Part shown: in pieces, positions 36,995-45,998 of the stretch | How the letters are laid out: each line of letters begins with the position of its first letter | How positions within the stretch are numbered: the first letter of the stretch is position 1 | Assembly (NCBI RefSeq): GCF_001294535.1 | Contig: NZ_LGIC01000033.1 | Span: forward strand, 208,044-272,043 | Length of the DNA: 64,000 nucleotides | Direction: 5' to 3' | DNA from: Cypionkella psychrotolerans | Lineage (GTDB): Bacteria; Pseudomonadota; Alphaproteobacteria; Rhodobacterales; Rhodobacteraceae | Notes under the pieces: generated by a model | Database searches by the model: none | Seen by the model: only the letters and a program-made list of their open reading frames with translations | Told to the model about the DNA's origin: nothing | Made by a program: the position numbers and the translations under genes

Positions 36995-38628
36995 CTGCGC
37001 TGTGGCAGGTGTTTCACTTAATCTGGCGCGATCAGCGCACGTCCCTGTTACGAGGGGCTTTACTGAGCGTGGTGGTGCTGCTGGCTGGGGTGGCGTTGCT
37101 GGGGCTGTCTGGCTGGTTCATCACCGCTGCCGCTGCGGCAGGGCTGGCCGGGGTCGGGGTTTCGTTTGACGTGTTCCGCCCCTCGGCCTCGGTGCGTTTC
37201 CTCGCCTTGGGGCGCACCGCTGCGCGCTATGGAGAGCGGGTTTTGACGCATGACGCGACCTTGCGCGCTTTTACCACGCTGCGGGTGCGCCTGCTGCAAA
37301 GCTATACACGCGCGCCTTATGATCGCCTGAGCCGCTTGCGTGGTCCGCAGATGCTGAACCGTCTTACCGCAGATATTGACGCGTTGGATGGCCTGCCATT
37401 GCGGCTGATCTTGCCACTGATCGCTGGGATCACCACACATCTGCTCACTTTCGCGGTACTTTGGGCGCTGGTGGGGATGGGCGTTGCCGCTACCTTGGCG
37501 TTGGGCTTTATCGGCGGTGGCGCTGTGGTGCTGATGTGGGCGGGCAGGGTGGGCTTTGCGCCCTCGCGCCGCGCCGAACTGGCCGCCCAAGCCTTCCGCA
37601 GCCGCTTCATTGATCTGGTGCAAGCGCGTGGCGATCTTGCAGTTTACGGCCAACTGACTGTGCAGAAAAACGCGGTTCTGGCCGCAGACAATCGCAGGCA
37701 AGCCGCCCGCCTTGCACAAGACCGTGTCGAGCGCCGCGCAGGCCTCGCGCTGTCCTGCCTCGGCACTGGGCTGGCGACGGCGGCCTTGGCGCTAGGGATG
37801 GCGCTGGCGCAAAACGGGCAACTCAGCCCTGCGCTGGCCGCGATGGGCTTCTTCGCTGCCCTCGCCTTGTCGGAAACCGTGTCCCCGCTGCGCCGTGCGG
37901 TGGCCGAATTGGGCCGGATGACCCTCGCCGCCCGCTGCGTGGTGCAGGGCCTGTCTGCACCGGCCCTCCAAATCGGACAAAACGACACGGCGACCACGCT
38001 GCGCTTTGAGGCCGTCAGCCACCACCGCACCGGAGCCAGCCGCCCCAGCCTGCACCCGCTCAGCTTCACCCTGCACCCCGGCGAAACCCTCGCCCTTGCC
38101 GGTCCCAGCGGTGCGGGAAAATCCACCGCTTTGCTGCTGGCCGCAGGTCTGCTCCGCCCCACCAGCGGCGCGATCTGGCTAGGCGACCACAAGCTGCCCG
38201 ACTGGAGCGAAACCGCCCTGCGCGCGCAACTGACCCTAATCCCGCAACGCGCCGCCCTGATGGCGGGCAGCATCCGTCAAGCGCTGACCCTCGCCGCGCC
38301 CGAGGCCGACGACGCCAGCCTCTGGACCGCGGTGCAAGCCGTGGCGCTCGACCAAGTGATCCGCGCCAAAGGTGGCCTTGACGCCCAACTCGGCCCGCGC
38401 GGCGCGGGCCTTTCCGGTGGAGAATCCCGCCGCCTGACCATCGCCCGCGCCCTGCTGCGCTGCCCCGCGATCCTGCTGTTGGATGAGCCCACCGAGGGCC
38501 TCGATACCGCCACCGCCCGCGACGTCTTGCACGGCATCCGCCGCTATCTGCCCCATGCAGGGATCCTTACTGCGTCACATCGCCCTGTCGAGCTGGATTG
38601 GGCTGACATTGTGCGGATGCTGCCCTAA
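36991..38628 (+). CDS. cydC: Thiol/heme ABC exporter subunit CydC
   Basis: A 545-residue partner of CydD with the same layout: membrane domain with the RYGERVLTHDATLR phrase, then an ATPase with Walker A GPSGAGKST, signature LSGGESRRL and Walker B ILLLDEPTEGLD. The heterodimer works in the inner membrane. It overlaps cydD by 4 bases and lies 92 bases before cydA. Confidence 0.93.
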   Translation: MTALWQVFHLIWRDQRTSLLRGALLSVVVLLAGVALLGLSGWFITAAAAAGLAGVGVSFDVFRPSASVRFLALGRTAARYGERVLTHDATLRAFTTLRVRLLQSYTRAPYDRLSRLRGPQMLNRLTADIDALDGLPLRLILPLIAGITTHLLTFAVLWALVGMGVAATLALGFIGGGAVVLMWAGRVGFAPSRRAELAAQAFRSRFIDLVQARGDLAVYGQLTVQKNAVLAADNRRQAARLAQDRVERRAGLALSCLGTGLATAALALGMALAQNGQLSPALAAMGFFAALALSETVSPLRRAVAELGRMTLAARCVVQGLSAPALQIGQNDTATTLRFEAVSHHRTGASRPSLHPLSFTLHPGETLALAGPSGAGKSTALLLAAGLLRPTSGAIWLGDHKLPDWSETALRAQLTLIPQRAALMAGSIRQALTLAAPEADDASLWTAVQAVALDQVIRAKGGLDAQLGPRGAGLSGGESRRLTIARALLRCPAILLLDEPTEGLDTATARDVLHGIRRYLPHAGILTASHRPVELDWADIVRMLP

Positions 38629-38720
38629 ATTATAATCTCTGATATAGCTTAGCCCGTGCGATTGGGTGCAGGCTTGAGACAGCAAGCGACATCGGCCCCC
38701 CGATCAGCAGGAGTACATCT

Positions 38721-40331
38721 ATGGAATTCGGCATCGTCGAACTGTCGCGGTTGCAATTCGCCACCACCGCGATGTTTCACTTTCTGTTCGTGCCGCTGAC
38801 CATCGGCCTGTCGATCATCGTCGCCATTATGGAGACGGTCTATGTGATGACCAACCGGCCGATCTGGCGGCAGATGACCAAATTCTGGGGGGCTTTGTTC
38901 GGCATCAACTTCGCGATTGGTGTGGCGACCGGCATCACCATGGAATTCCAGTTTGGCATGAACTGGAGCTATTACAGCCAATACGTTGGCGACATTTTCG
39001 GAGCACCCTTGGCGATCGAAGGCCTGATGGCGTTCTTTCTGGAAGCCACCTTCGTCGGGCTGTTTTTCTTCGGCTGGGACAAGCTGAGCAAAACCGCCCA
39101 CTTGGCAGTGGCTTGGCTGGTCGCGATTGGTTCCAACTTCTCGGCCCTGTGGATTCTAATCGCCAACGGCTGGATGCAAGACCCGGTTGGCGCCGCATTC
39201 AACCCGATGACGATGCGGATGGAGATGACCGATTTCTGGGCCGTTTTGTTCAACGAAGTCGCGCAGGCGAAGTTCGTCCATACCGTCTCGGCGGGCTATG
39301 TCACGGCTTCGGTCTTCGTGCTCGGCGTCTCGGCGTGGTATCTGCTGCGCGGACGCCACATCGAACTCGCTCGCCGTTCTATAGCGGTGGCCGCCGCCTT
39401 CGGTCTGGCCTCGGCGTTCTCGGTTGTGCTTTTGGGCGACGAATCCGGCTACAACGCCACCCACAGCCAAAAGATGAAACTCGCCGCGATTGAGGGCATG
39501 TGGCACACCGAACCCGCCCCTGCCGCGATCACCGCCTTCGGCTTCCCAGATCAAGAGGCGCGCAAGACGCACTATGCCATCCATATCCCCTATGTGATGG
39601 GCCTGATCGGCACCCGGTCATTGACCACCGAAATCCCCGGCATCTCGGAACTTGTCGCCCAAGCCGATACCCGCATCCGCTCTGGCATGATCGCCTATGA
39701 AGCGCTGCTGACCCTGCGCGCCGAGCGTGAGGCTACGCCGCAGGTGGTGAAAGATACGTTCGAGCTGCACTCTGCCGATCTCGGCTTTGCTCTGCTGTTG
39801 CGCAAATATACCGATACGCCGCAGCTGGCGACCGAAGCGCAGATCAAAATGGCCGCCAATGACACCGTGCCCACGGTCTGGCCGTTGTTCTGGGCGTTCC
39901 GCATCATGGCGGGCTTGGGTTTCGCCTTCATCGGCACCATGATCTATTTCTTCTATCGCGCCTCGTTCAAGCGGATGCAATTCCCGCGCCCGGCGCTGCA
40001 TCTGGCGGTCTGGATGATCCCGGCACCATGGATTGCCGCTGAAATGGGCTGGTTTGTTGCCGAATTTGGCCGCCAACCTTGGACGGTGGACGGGGTGCTC
40101 CCCACCGCGATGTCAGTGTCAGCGCTGTCGATGACCGAGGTGGCGATCACGCTGGCAGGCTTTGTGATCTTTTATTCCGTGCTGTTCGTCGTCGAGATGG
40201 GCCTCATGCTGAAATACATCCGCAAAGGCCCCTTCCTTGAAGTCGCGGAAACCGAGGCTTGGATGCAGCGCCACGATGCCCGGTTGGCAGGGCGCAAAAA
40301 CGCCGATGCCATCGCGATGGTAAGGGAGTAA
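38721..40331 (+). CDS. cydA: Cytochrome bd ubiquinol oxidase subunit I
   Basis: A 536-residue subunit with high similarity to Escherichia coli CydA, including the heme ligands His20 (TAMFHFLFVPLT), His in KFVHTVSAGYV, and a Met in the C-terminal part. The Q-loop is long (E. coli type), not the short CIO type. It oxidises ubiquinol and reduces O2 to water with high affinity, in the inner membrane. It has an AGGAG site before the ATG and leads the cydABX transcript; a TATAAT-like string lies at 38630. Confidence 0.95.
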   Translation: MEFGIVELSRLQFATTAMFHFLFVPLTIGLSIIVAIMETVYVMTNRPIWRQMTKFWGALFGINFAIGVATGITMEFQFGMNWSYYSQYVGDIFGAPLAIEGLMAFFLEATFVGLFFFGWDKLSKTAHLAVAWLVAIGSNFSALWILIANGWMQDPVGAAFNPMTMRMEMTDFWAVLFNEVAQAKFVHTVSAGYVTASVFVLGVSAWYLLRGRHIELARRSIAVAAAFGLASAFSVVLLGDESGYNATHSQKMKLAAIEGMWHTEPAPAAITAFGFPDQEARKTHYAIHIPYVMGLIGTRSLTTEIPGISELVAQADTRIRSGMIAYEALLTLRAEREATPQVVKDTFELHSADLGFALLLRKYTDTPQLATEAQIKMAANDTVPTVWPLFWAFRIMAGLGFAFIGTMIYFFYRASFKRMQFPRPALHLAVWMIPAPWIAAEMGWFVAEFGRQPWTVDGVLPTAMSVSALSMTEVAITLAGFVIFYSVLFVVEMGLMLKYIRKGPFLEVAETEAWMQRHDARLAGRKNADAIAMVRE

Positions 40332-40335
40332 CGCC

Positions 40336-41499
40336 ATGATCTTGCATGAACTTCTCAGCTACGAAACCCTGCGCCTGACATGGTGGGTCTTGGTCGGTGT
40401 GTTGCTGATCGGCTTTGCGCTGACCGATGGCTTCGATATGGGGGTAGGGGCCTTGCTGCCTTTCGTCGCCAAAACCGATACCGAGCGCCGGGTGGCCATC
40501 AACACAGTCGGCCCGGTGTGGGAGGGCAATCAGGTCTGGTTCATCGTGGGCGGCGCTGCGATTTTCGCCGCGTGGCCGCCGCTTTATGCGGTGTCATTCT
40601 CTGGCTTCTACCTTGCGATGTGGATCGTACTGGCGGCGCTGATCGTCCGACCCGTGGCGTTCAAATACCGCTCGAAACGCGATGATCCGCGCTGGCGGGC
40701 GGTGTGGGATTGGGCGCTGTTTGCGGGCGGCGCTGTGCCTGCCACAATCTTCGGTGTGGCGGTTGGCAATGTACTGCAAGGTGTGCCGTTCCATTTCACC
40801 GACGATCTGCACGCGATCTACGAAGGCGTGTGGTATATGAAATTCCTGAGCCTTCTCAATCCATTCGCTTTGTGTGCGGGTTTGGTTTCGCTGTCGATGC
40901 TGGTGATGCACGGCGCGGCTTGGCTGACCCTGAAAGCCGAAGGTCCGGTGCAAATCCGCGCCCGTCGTCTCGGCTCGTGGGCCGCATTGGTGGCGGTTGG
41001 CGGCTATATAGGCTTAGGCCTCTGGCTGGCCTACGGCTTTGACGGCTACCAAATCGCGGGCGCTTACGTCACCGACGGCCCCTCCAACCCGTTGCATTTT
41101 CAGGTGAACAAGGGTGGCAGCTGGATGGATGCCTACGCCTTACGCCCATGGATCGCGATTGCCCCCGCGATGGGCGTGGTCGGCGGCTTGCAGGCATTTT
41201 TGGGACTGAGGGCAGGACGCGAAATTACCACCTTGCTTGCCTCTAAAATGGCAATTTTCGGCATGATCGCCTCGGTTGGCCTGACGATGTTCCCGTTCAT
41301 CCTGCCATCCTCCAGCGACCCAAGATCCTCGCTGACGGTCTGGAACGCATCCTCCTCGCACCTGACCCTGTTCATCATGCTGGTGGTCACGGCGATTTTC
41401 CTGCCGCTGATCTTGATCTACACCGCATGGGTTTACAAAGTGCTGTGGGGCAAAGTCACCGAGGCGGACGTGTCTGAAAACTCCCATGGCCTCTACTGA
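40336..41499 (+). CDS. cydB: Cytochrome bd ubiquinol oxidase subunit II
   Basis: A 387-residue membrane subunit, starting ILHELLSYETLRLTWW and carrying GFALTDGFDMG and VWEGNQVWFI. It pairs with CydA. AGGGAG precedes the ATG, only 4 bases after cydA. CydX follows 12 bases downstream. Confidence 0.95.
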   Translation: MILHELLSYETLRLTWWVLVGVLLIGFALTDGFDMGVGALLPFVAKTDTERRVAINTVGPVWEGNQVWFIVGGAAIFAAWPPLYAVSFSGFYLAMWIVLAALIVRPVAFKYRSKRDDPRWRAVWDWALFAGGAVPATIFGVAVGNVLQGVPFHFTDDLHAIYEGVWYMKFLSLLNPFALCAGLVSLSMLVMHGAAWLTLKAEGPVQIRARRLGSWAALVAVGGYIGLGLWLAYGFDGYQIAGAYVTDGPSNPLHFQVNKGGSWMDAYALRPWIAIAPAMGVVGGLQAFLGLRAGREITTLLASKMAIFGMIASVGLTMFPFILPSSSDPRSSLTVWNASSSHLTLFIMLVVTAIFLPLILIYTAWVYKVLWGKVTEADVSENSHGLY

Positions 41500-41511
41500 A
41501 AGGACAGATAG

Positions 41512-41634
41512 ATGTGGTATTTCGCTTGGATGCTCGGCCTGCCGCTGGCCGCGATGTTCGCCGTGGTCAACGCGATGTGGCTGGAGATGCAGGAAGACAG
41601 CCGCAAAATCGGCACTCTTGAAGACGACGCATAA
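41512..41634 (+). CDS. cydX: Cytochrome bd accessory peptide CydX
   Basis: A 40-residue single-span peptide, MWYFAWMLGLPLAAMF followed by AVVNAMWLEMQ and an acidic tail. It matches CydX/YbgT (MWYFAWILG type), which stabilises heme b595/d in the oxidase. Preceded by AAAGGACAGATAG. It is too short for normal gene finders and is easily missed. Confidence 0.93.
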   Translation: MWYFAWMLGLPLAAMFAVVNAMWLEMQEDSRKIGTLEDDA

Positions 41635-41646
41635 GCTGCCGCGAGA

Positions 41647-42648
41647 TTAACGCAGCCACAACCCTTCACGCTTCAGCACAAACCTAATCGCCTGCTCGCG
41701 CCGCGGCAGGTCGTTACGGTCAAACAACGCCCGAACCTTTTTACCCCGATTCTGATAAATCATCAGCCGTGCAGGCTCGTGATCCCGCAAAATCCGCCGC
41801 AACTCTTTCTGCCCCGCCACATGCTCTAAAACCTCAACCACCCGGTCACTTTCCCGCGCATAAAGCAGCGGCAAAGTGCGGTAATGACAAGTCACGTCGC
41901 CATCCAGCCCCGCCAATGTCGGCCCCGGACGCCCGCCGCCAAAGCTGTGGATGACCAAGGGCAAAGCGATCTGGTCCAGCCAAGGATAAATCTCCTGACA
42001 GATCAAAGCCTCGGGCCGATCATCGCGAATGGCCAAAGCATAGTCCAAGAACTGCTGCCCAAAGGCCTTCGGGCTGGCATGGAAGAACCACCCCGCGTTG
42101 AAATACATAAACCTTTGCCAGTAATTCTCGGGCTGGCTGGGATCAATCGTATCGTCGAACGATAGCCCAAACCGATCGTAGAGCGCGCGCCATGTTGCCG
42201 TTAAATCCGGCCCATATAACTCTTGGCTCGGCCAAGTCCCCTCGCGCCGCATCGAGGCTGAAGGCCGCGTGAAATCAAACACCACGCTGCCGAAATCCCC
42301 GGTGATCAGCGTATCGGTGTCCAGAAACAAGAATGGCTGATCCGGCAGCGCAGTCAGTGCCTCAATCTTATTGCCATGCGGATAGCTTTGCCCGAAATGC
42401 CGCGCCTCAAACGGCAGAAACTCTGCCCCAAGCTCCACCAGCATCGCTCGCACCGCCGCGTCACTCACACCAACAGATTTCGGCCAAGCCCCGCCCTGCT
42501 GCGGCTCGGCCAGATACAGCTTGCCGGCAAAATCCGGATTGGTCGCCCGCAAACTCGCCGCCAGCAACAACGCCTCGTATTGCAGCCGCCCCGCTTGCAC
42601 CACCGCGACGATATTGAACGCTTGCCGCGCAGGCTTGGGATCGGTCAT
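41647..42648 (-). CDS. Putative DxD glycosyltransferase (GT8-like), second copy
   Basis: A 333-residue paralogue of the protein at 11727-12644. It shares LLLAASL near residue 28, YPHGNKI at 89-95, the metal site FLDTDT (DTD at 110-112), YFNAGW and PWLDQIALPL. A GT-A-type glycosyltransferase is likely; substrates unknown. It converges on the cyd operon, with only 12 bases between the stop codons. Not near other polysaccharide genes. Confidence 0.7.
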   Translation of the reverse strand: MTDPKPARQAFNIVAVVQAGRLQYEALLLAASLRATNPDFAGKLYLAEPQQGGAWPKSVGVSDAAVRAMLVELGAEFLPFEARHFGQSYPHGNKIEALTALPDQPFLFLDTDTLITGDFGSVVFDFTRPSASMRREGTWPSQELYGPDLTATWRALYDRFGLSFDDTIDPSQPENYWQRFMYFNAGWFFHASPKAFGQQFLDYALAIRDDRPEALICQEIYPWLDQIALPLVIHSFGGGRPGPTLAGLDGDVTCHYRTLPLLYARESDRVVEVLEHVAGQKELRRILRDHEPARLMIYQNRGKKVRALFDRNDLPRREQAIRFVLKREGLWLR

Positions 42649-42738
42649 GTTTCTCTCGCGGGGATTGGCCCCCGTGCTGCTGCTGTTGGCGCGACATTAG
42701 GCGCGATTGCAGGGCAGCAAAAGCAAAAGGAGGTTCAG

Positions 42739-43155
42739 ATGTTCAGGAATTCCCTGATTGTTGCCGTCATCGCGACAATCCCCGCTGCGGCCTTGGCCGA
42801 AAACTTCACCACCGCCGCCGAGATCAAACCGATCCTCGATGCCACCCGCGCCAACTGGATCGCGGTGCGCGAATTTGACGGCAAGGATCTGCTGTATTTC
42901 ACCCAGCTTTTGTCATGGCGTTGTGGGCTCAGCGAAATCCGCTACGGCCTGAATGGGGCCACCGCTGACAAGGTGTGGGCGATGGAACCCTGCTATGACA
43001 CCGAGCCGCAGCCCAACGCGCTGAAGATGGAGGGGGCAGAGATTTTTCTCACCGCACCGTTAGGCTCGATCCAGACCATCTCGATCAGTGTCACCTACGA
43101 TGACGGCACCGAGGCCAGCGCCGATTTCAAGCGCGCCGATGTGATGACGCCTTGA
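42739..43155 (+). CDS. Small secreted protein of unknown function
   Basis: A 138-residue protein with a signal peptide (MFRNSLIVAVIATIPAAA, cut near LAE). Three cysteines (RCGLSE, EPCYD and none later than that) suggest a disulfide. The family is common in this bacterial group but unnamed to me. AAAAGGAGG lies 7 bases before the ATG, a strong site. It ends before the bidirectional terminator at 43166-43230. Confidence 0.75.
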   Translation: MFRNSLIVAVIATIPAAALAENFTTAAEIKPILDATRANWIAVREFDGKDLLYFTQLLSWRCGLSEIRYGLNGATADKVWAMEPCYDTEPQPNALKMEGAEIFLTAPLGSIQTISISVTYDDGTEASADFKRADVMTP

Positions 43156-43165
43156 TTTCATCTTG

Positions 43166-43230
43166 GCAAAAATACTCCCGCCGGAGGCATCCCCGATATC
43201 GTCAGGAGCCTCCGGCGGGAGTAATTTTTA
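43166..43230. terminator. Bidirectional terminator
   Basis: Perfect 16-base arms TACTCCCGCCGGAGGC (43173-43188) and its complement (43208-43223). CAAAAA precedes it and ATTTTTAAAA follows, so it ends transcription from both the small secreted gene and the convergent ddah gene. Confidence 0.85.
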
Positions 43231-43243
43231 AAAGAGCAAATCC

Positions 43244-44035
43244 TCAGCGCGCAGGCGTGAACCGCAACGACAGGCAAGACATCCCGCCGTCCAGTTTCGC
43301 GCATTCGCTGTTGCCGATCTCGCGCACGTTATATCCCGCCTGTTCCAAGATGCGGCGGGTTTTCGCAAAACCTGCAGGCATGATCACCAGATCATTGAAG
43401 CGGATCGAATTGGCGCAAGCTTCCTCGCCATCGGCGACATGGATCACCTTATACCCGTCAAAACAGCCCGAGTCCGCCAGCCGTTTGGTCGAAAGGATCG
43501 TCTCGGCGTCGAGCAGCGAGCAATCGGTTTTGAAATGCAGCACCCCCGGCGGCGTGAAGACCTCGCGCACCGTGTATCCCCAGTCGGCCACCAGCCGCGC
43601 CAGTTCCGCCACCCCGGCGGCATTGGTGCGCGCCGAACGCCCGACCAGAATTTCGGTCTCGGTGGTCAGGATATCGCCGCCTTCGATGAAGCTATCTGCC
43701 CCCTCAATCCGCAGCACGTGGCCGTAAAGCGTCTCCAGATGCGGTGCCATCTCTGCCGCTTCCCCTAGACGCGACGGCGCACCGGGCCGCATCACCACAG
43801 CACCTTTGGGCAGACACAACGCGGTATCTTCGACAAACACCGAATCCGGGAAAGCCTCCAGCGCGCCCAATTCGACCACTTCCGCCCCGGTTGAGATCAG
43901 CGCCGCGATATAATCCGCATGATGCGCCTGCATCAGCGCCAGATCCGGGGTGCCGGTATCCACCGCCCGCAATCCCGCGATGATGCTGGCCGCGGGCCTG
44001 CGGGTGATGGCATGGCTGAACGTGTAAGACTGCAT
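43244..44035 (-). CDS. Dimethylarginine dimethylaminohydrolase
   Basis: A 263-residue DDAH, which hydrolyses dimethylarginine (or arginine-like compounds) to citrulline and amine. The guanidine-modifying fold has its catalytic His167 (LHFKTD) and Cys254 (GGMSCLSLRF), with substrate acids in FVEDTA (69-70). Length is normal. It stands alone and is convergent with the secreted-protein gene. Confidence 0.92.
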   Translation of the reverse strand: MQSYTFSHAITRRPAASIIAGLRAVDTGTPDLALMQAHHADYIAALISTGAEVVELGALEAFPDSVFVEDTALCLPKGAVVMRPGAPSRLGEAAEMAPHLETLYGHVLRIEGADSFIEGGDILTTETEILVGRSARTNAAGVAELARLVADWGYTVREVFTPPGVLHFKTDCSLLDAETILSTKRLADSGCFDGYKVIHVADGEEACANSIRFNDLVIMPAGFAKTRRILEQAGYNVREIGNSECAKLDGGMSCLSLRFTPAR

Positions 44036-44370
44036 GAAAGACTCCTGATCCGAATTTGCGCGACACTAGTGCAAAGTCCAAGCGCCCGCAAACCCAAGCA
44101 CGGCAGCCGACAGCCAAAACCGACAAGCCAAAGCTTAAGCCGTTCCTCTGTAAGTATATTCCAGAAACAGGTTGGGCGATATAGCCCCCGCATTTGGCGC
44201 TGATACGTCCTGTTTTGTTTATCAGCCCCCCGATCACCCTGCCGAGCAGTCAGCAGTGCCACAGCGCGGGCGATGGCGGCTGGGCGACCTGTCGTGTGAT
44301 CTGCGCGATATAGCCATCGGGCCGGATCAACGGCCGGATGCCCCCGTCCCAATCTCATTCTTCGTCGTCT
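44036..44370. other. Intergenic region with possible gene remnant
   Basis: No intact gene was found. On the minus strand, from about 44340 to 44250, one can read LIRPDGYIAQITRQVAQ followed by a stop, which resembles the C-terminal end of FAD-dependent aromatic hydroxylases (LVRPDGYIAW-type). If so, the body of that gene has been lost. The assignment is weak. Confidence 0.35.
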
Positions 44371-45144
44371 TCAGCTCCAAGGCGGGATCTTCTTGTCCAG
44401 AAAGGCCCGGACGCCAATCACGGCCTCGGGTCCCTCCCAGATGTCGGCCAGACGCCGGATGCTGTCGTCGATCACATCGGCATCAACCCGAGGCCCAAGG
44501 GCGCGGGTGAGCGCCTTGGCGGCGGCTACTGCACCGGGGGCGGTTGACAGATAGGGCGTGACCTCGGCCTCTAGGGCGGCGTCAAGGTCATCTGCATCGA
44601 CCACTCTGGAAACGATGCCTAGGGTTGCGGCCTCCTCTGCGGCAAACATACGGGCCGACATGAAAACGCGCCGCGCGTGGCCTTCGCCGATGCGGGCCAG
44701 CACGTAGGGGCCAATGGTAGCGGGGATGATCCCCAGCCGGGTTTCTGAGAAACAGAACTGCGTGCCGCGTGCCGCCACAACGACGTCACAGACGCAGGCC
44801 ATGCCGATCCCACCGCCAAAAGCACCTCCATGCAAACGACCGATTAGCGGAAACCGCATGGTGTTCAGCGCTTGCAACATCTCGGCCAGTTTGCGCGCTT
44901 CGCGCAGGCGCTGCGGGCGGTCGGCTTCGATCTGCGCTTGCATCCAAGCCAGATCCCCGCCTGCGCAAAAGATCGGGCCGGCACCGGAAAGCACCACGGC
45001 GCGGGCCTGATTCAGCGTGCGGGCGAACTCGGTCAGTTCTGCGATCATTGCGGGGGACAACACGTTGCGGCGTTCGGGCGTGTTCAGCGTGACATACACC
45101 ACGCCGCGCGGATCGGTGCGGATGTCGAGCGTTTGCCAGCTCAT
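44371..45144 (-). CDS. liuC: 3-methylglutaconyl-CoA hydratase
   Basis: A 257-residue crotonase-fold enzyme. It contains the oxyanion-hole phrases SGAGPIFCAGGDLAWM and HGGAFGGGIGMACVCD, and the acidic residues ETRLGIIPA. It hydrates 3-methylglutaconyl-CoA to HMG-CoA in leucine breakdown. Last gene of the operon, overlapping liuE by 4 bases. The specific name rests on context, since crotonases cannot be separated by motif alone. Confidence 0.85.
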   Translation of the reverse strand: MSWQTLDIRTDPRGVVYVTLNTPERRNVLSPAMIAELTEFARTLNQARAVVLSGAGPIFCAGGDLAWMQAQIEADRPQRLREARKLAEMLQALNTMRFPLIGRLHGGAFGGGIGMACVCDVVVAARGTQFCFSETRLGIIPATIGPYVLARIGEGHARRVFMSARMFAAEEAATLGIVSRVVDADDLDAALEAEVTPYLSTAPGAVAAAKALTRALGPRVDADVIDDSIRRLADIWEGPEAVIGVRAFLDKKIPPWS

Positions 45145-45998
45145 GCGGGTCTCCTCAGGCTTTGGGCAAAGGTGGCTGCATCGGCCAGTCGGTCAAGGTC
45201 CAGCCCGGTATCGAATCCGCGGCCATGCAGCATCGAGGCCACGGCTTCGGTGGCGACATTGCCTTTGGCGCCGGGTGCGTAGGGACAGCCACCTAAGCCC
45301 CCGACCGAACTGTCAAACACCCGAAGCCCCCTGTCGAGACTGACCGCGATGTTCAAAAGCGCAATGCCGCGCGTGTCATGGTAATGCCCCGAAAGGCGGC
45401 TGGCGGGCAGGCGCTGCAACACGGCATCCAGCATCCGCGCGATCCCTTCGGGCGTGGCTGCACCCAAAGTGTCGCCAAGGCTGATCTGGTAGCAGCCCAT
45501 CTGAAAAAGCGCCTCGGCCACCTCGGCCACGGCGACGGGCGCAATCGGCCCGTCATAGGGGCAGTCGGTGACGCAAGACACATAGCCCCGGACCGGGATC
45601 ATCGCGGTGCGGGCGCTGCGCAGCACGGGCCGGAAACGCTCAAGGCTTTCGCTGATCGAGCAGTTGATATTCTTTTGTGAGAAGCCTTCCGAGGCCGAGG
45701 CGAAGACGGCCACTTCGTCGGCGTGGGCAGTGATTGCGCGTTCGAAGCCCTGAAGGTTGGGCGTGAGTGCTGCGTAGGTGACGCCGGGCTTACGGGTGAT
45801 GCCCGCCATGACCTCGGCGGCATCGGCCATCTGCGGCACCCATTTCGGGCTGACGAAGCTGGCGACTTCGATATGGCGGAAGCCGCAGTCGGACAGCAGA
45901 TTGACCAGCTTGATCTTGTCGGCTGTGCTGATCAGGCGCGCTTCGTTTTGCAAACCGTCGCGCGGGCCCATTTCGTAAAGCGTGACCGGATCAGCCAT
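45141..45998 (-). CDS. liuE: Hydroxymethylglutaryl-CoA lyase
   Basis: A 285-residue HMG-CoA lyase with the HMGL-like TIM barrel: EMGPRDGLQNE at the start, the metal-binding HYHDTRG (HLHDT region) and the catalytic cysteine region GGLGGCPYAPGA. It splits HMG-CoA into acetoacetate and acetyl-CoA. The ATG at 45998 is chosen for the N-terminus ADPVTLYEMGPRDG; it overlaps liuD by 8 bases. Confidence 0.93.
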   Translation of the reverse strand: MADPVTLYEMGPRDGLQNEARLISTADKIKLVNLLSDCGFRHIEVASFVSPKWVPQMADAAEVMAGITRKPGVTYAALTPNLQGFERAITAHADEVAVFASASEGFSQKNINCSISESLERFRPVLRSARTAMIPVRGYVSCVTDCPYDGPIAPVAVAEVAEALFQMGCYQISLGDTLGAATPEGIARMLDAVLQRLPASRLSGHYHDTRGIALLNIAVSLDRGLRVFDSSVGGLGGCPYAPGAKGNVATEAVASMLHGRGFDTGLDLDRLADAATFAQSLRRPA

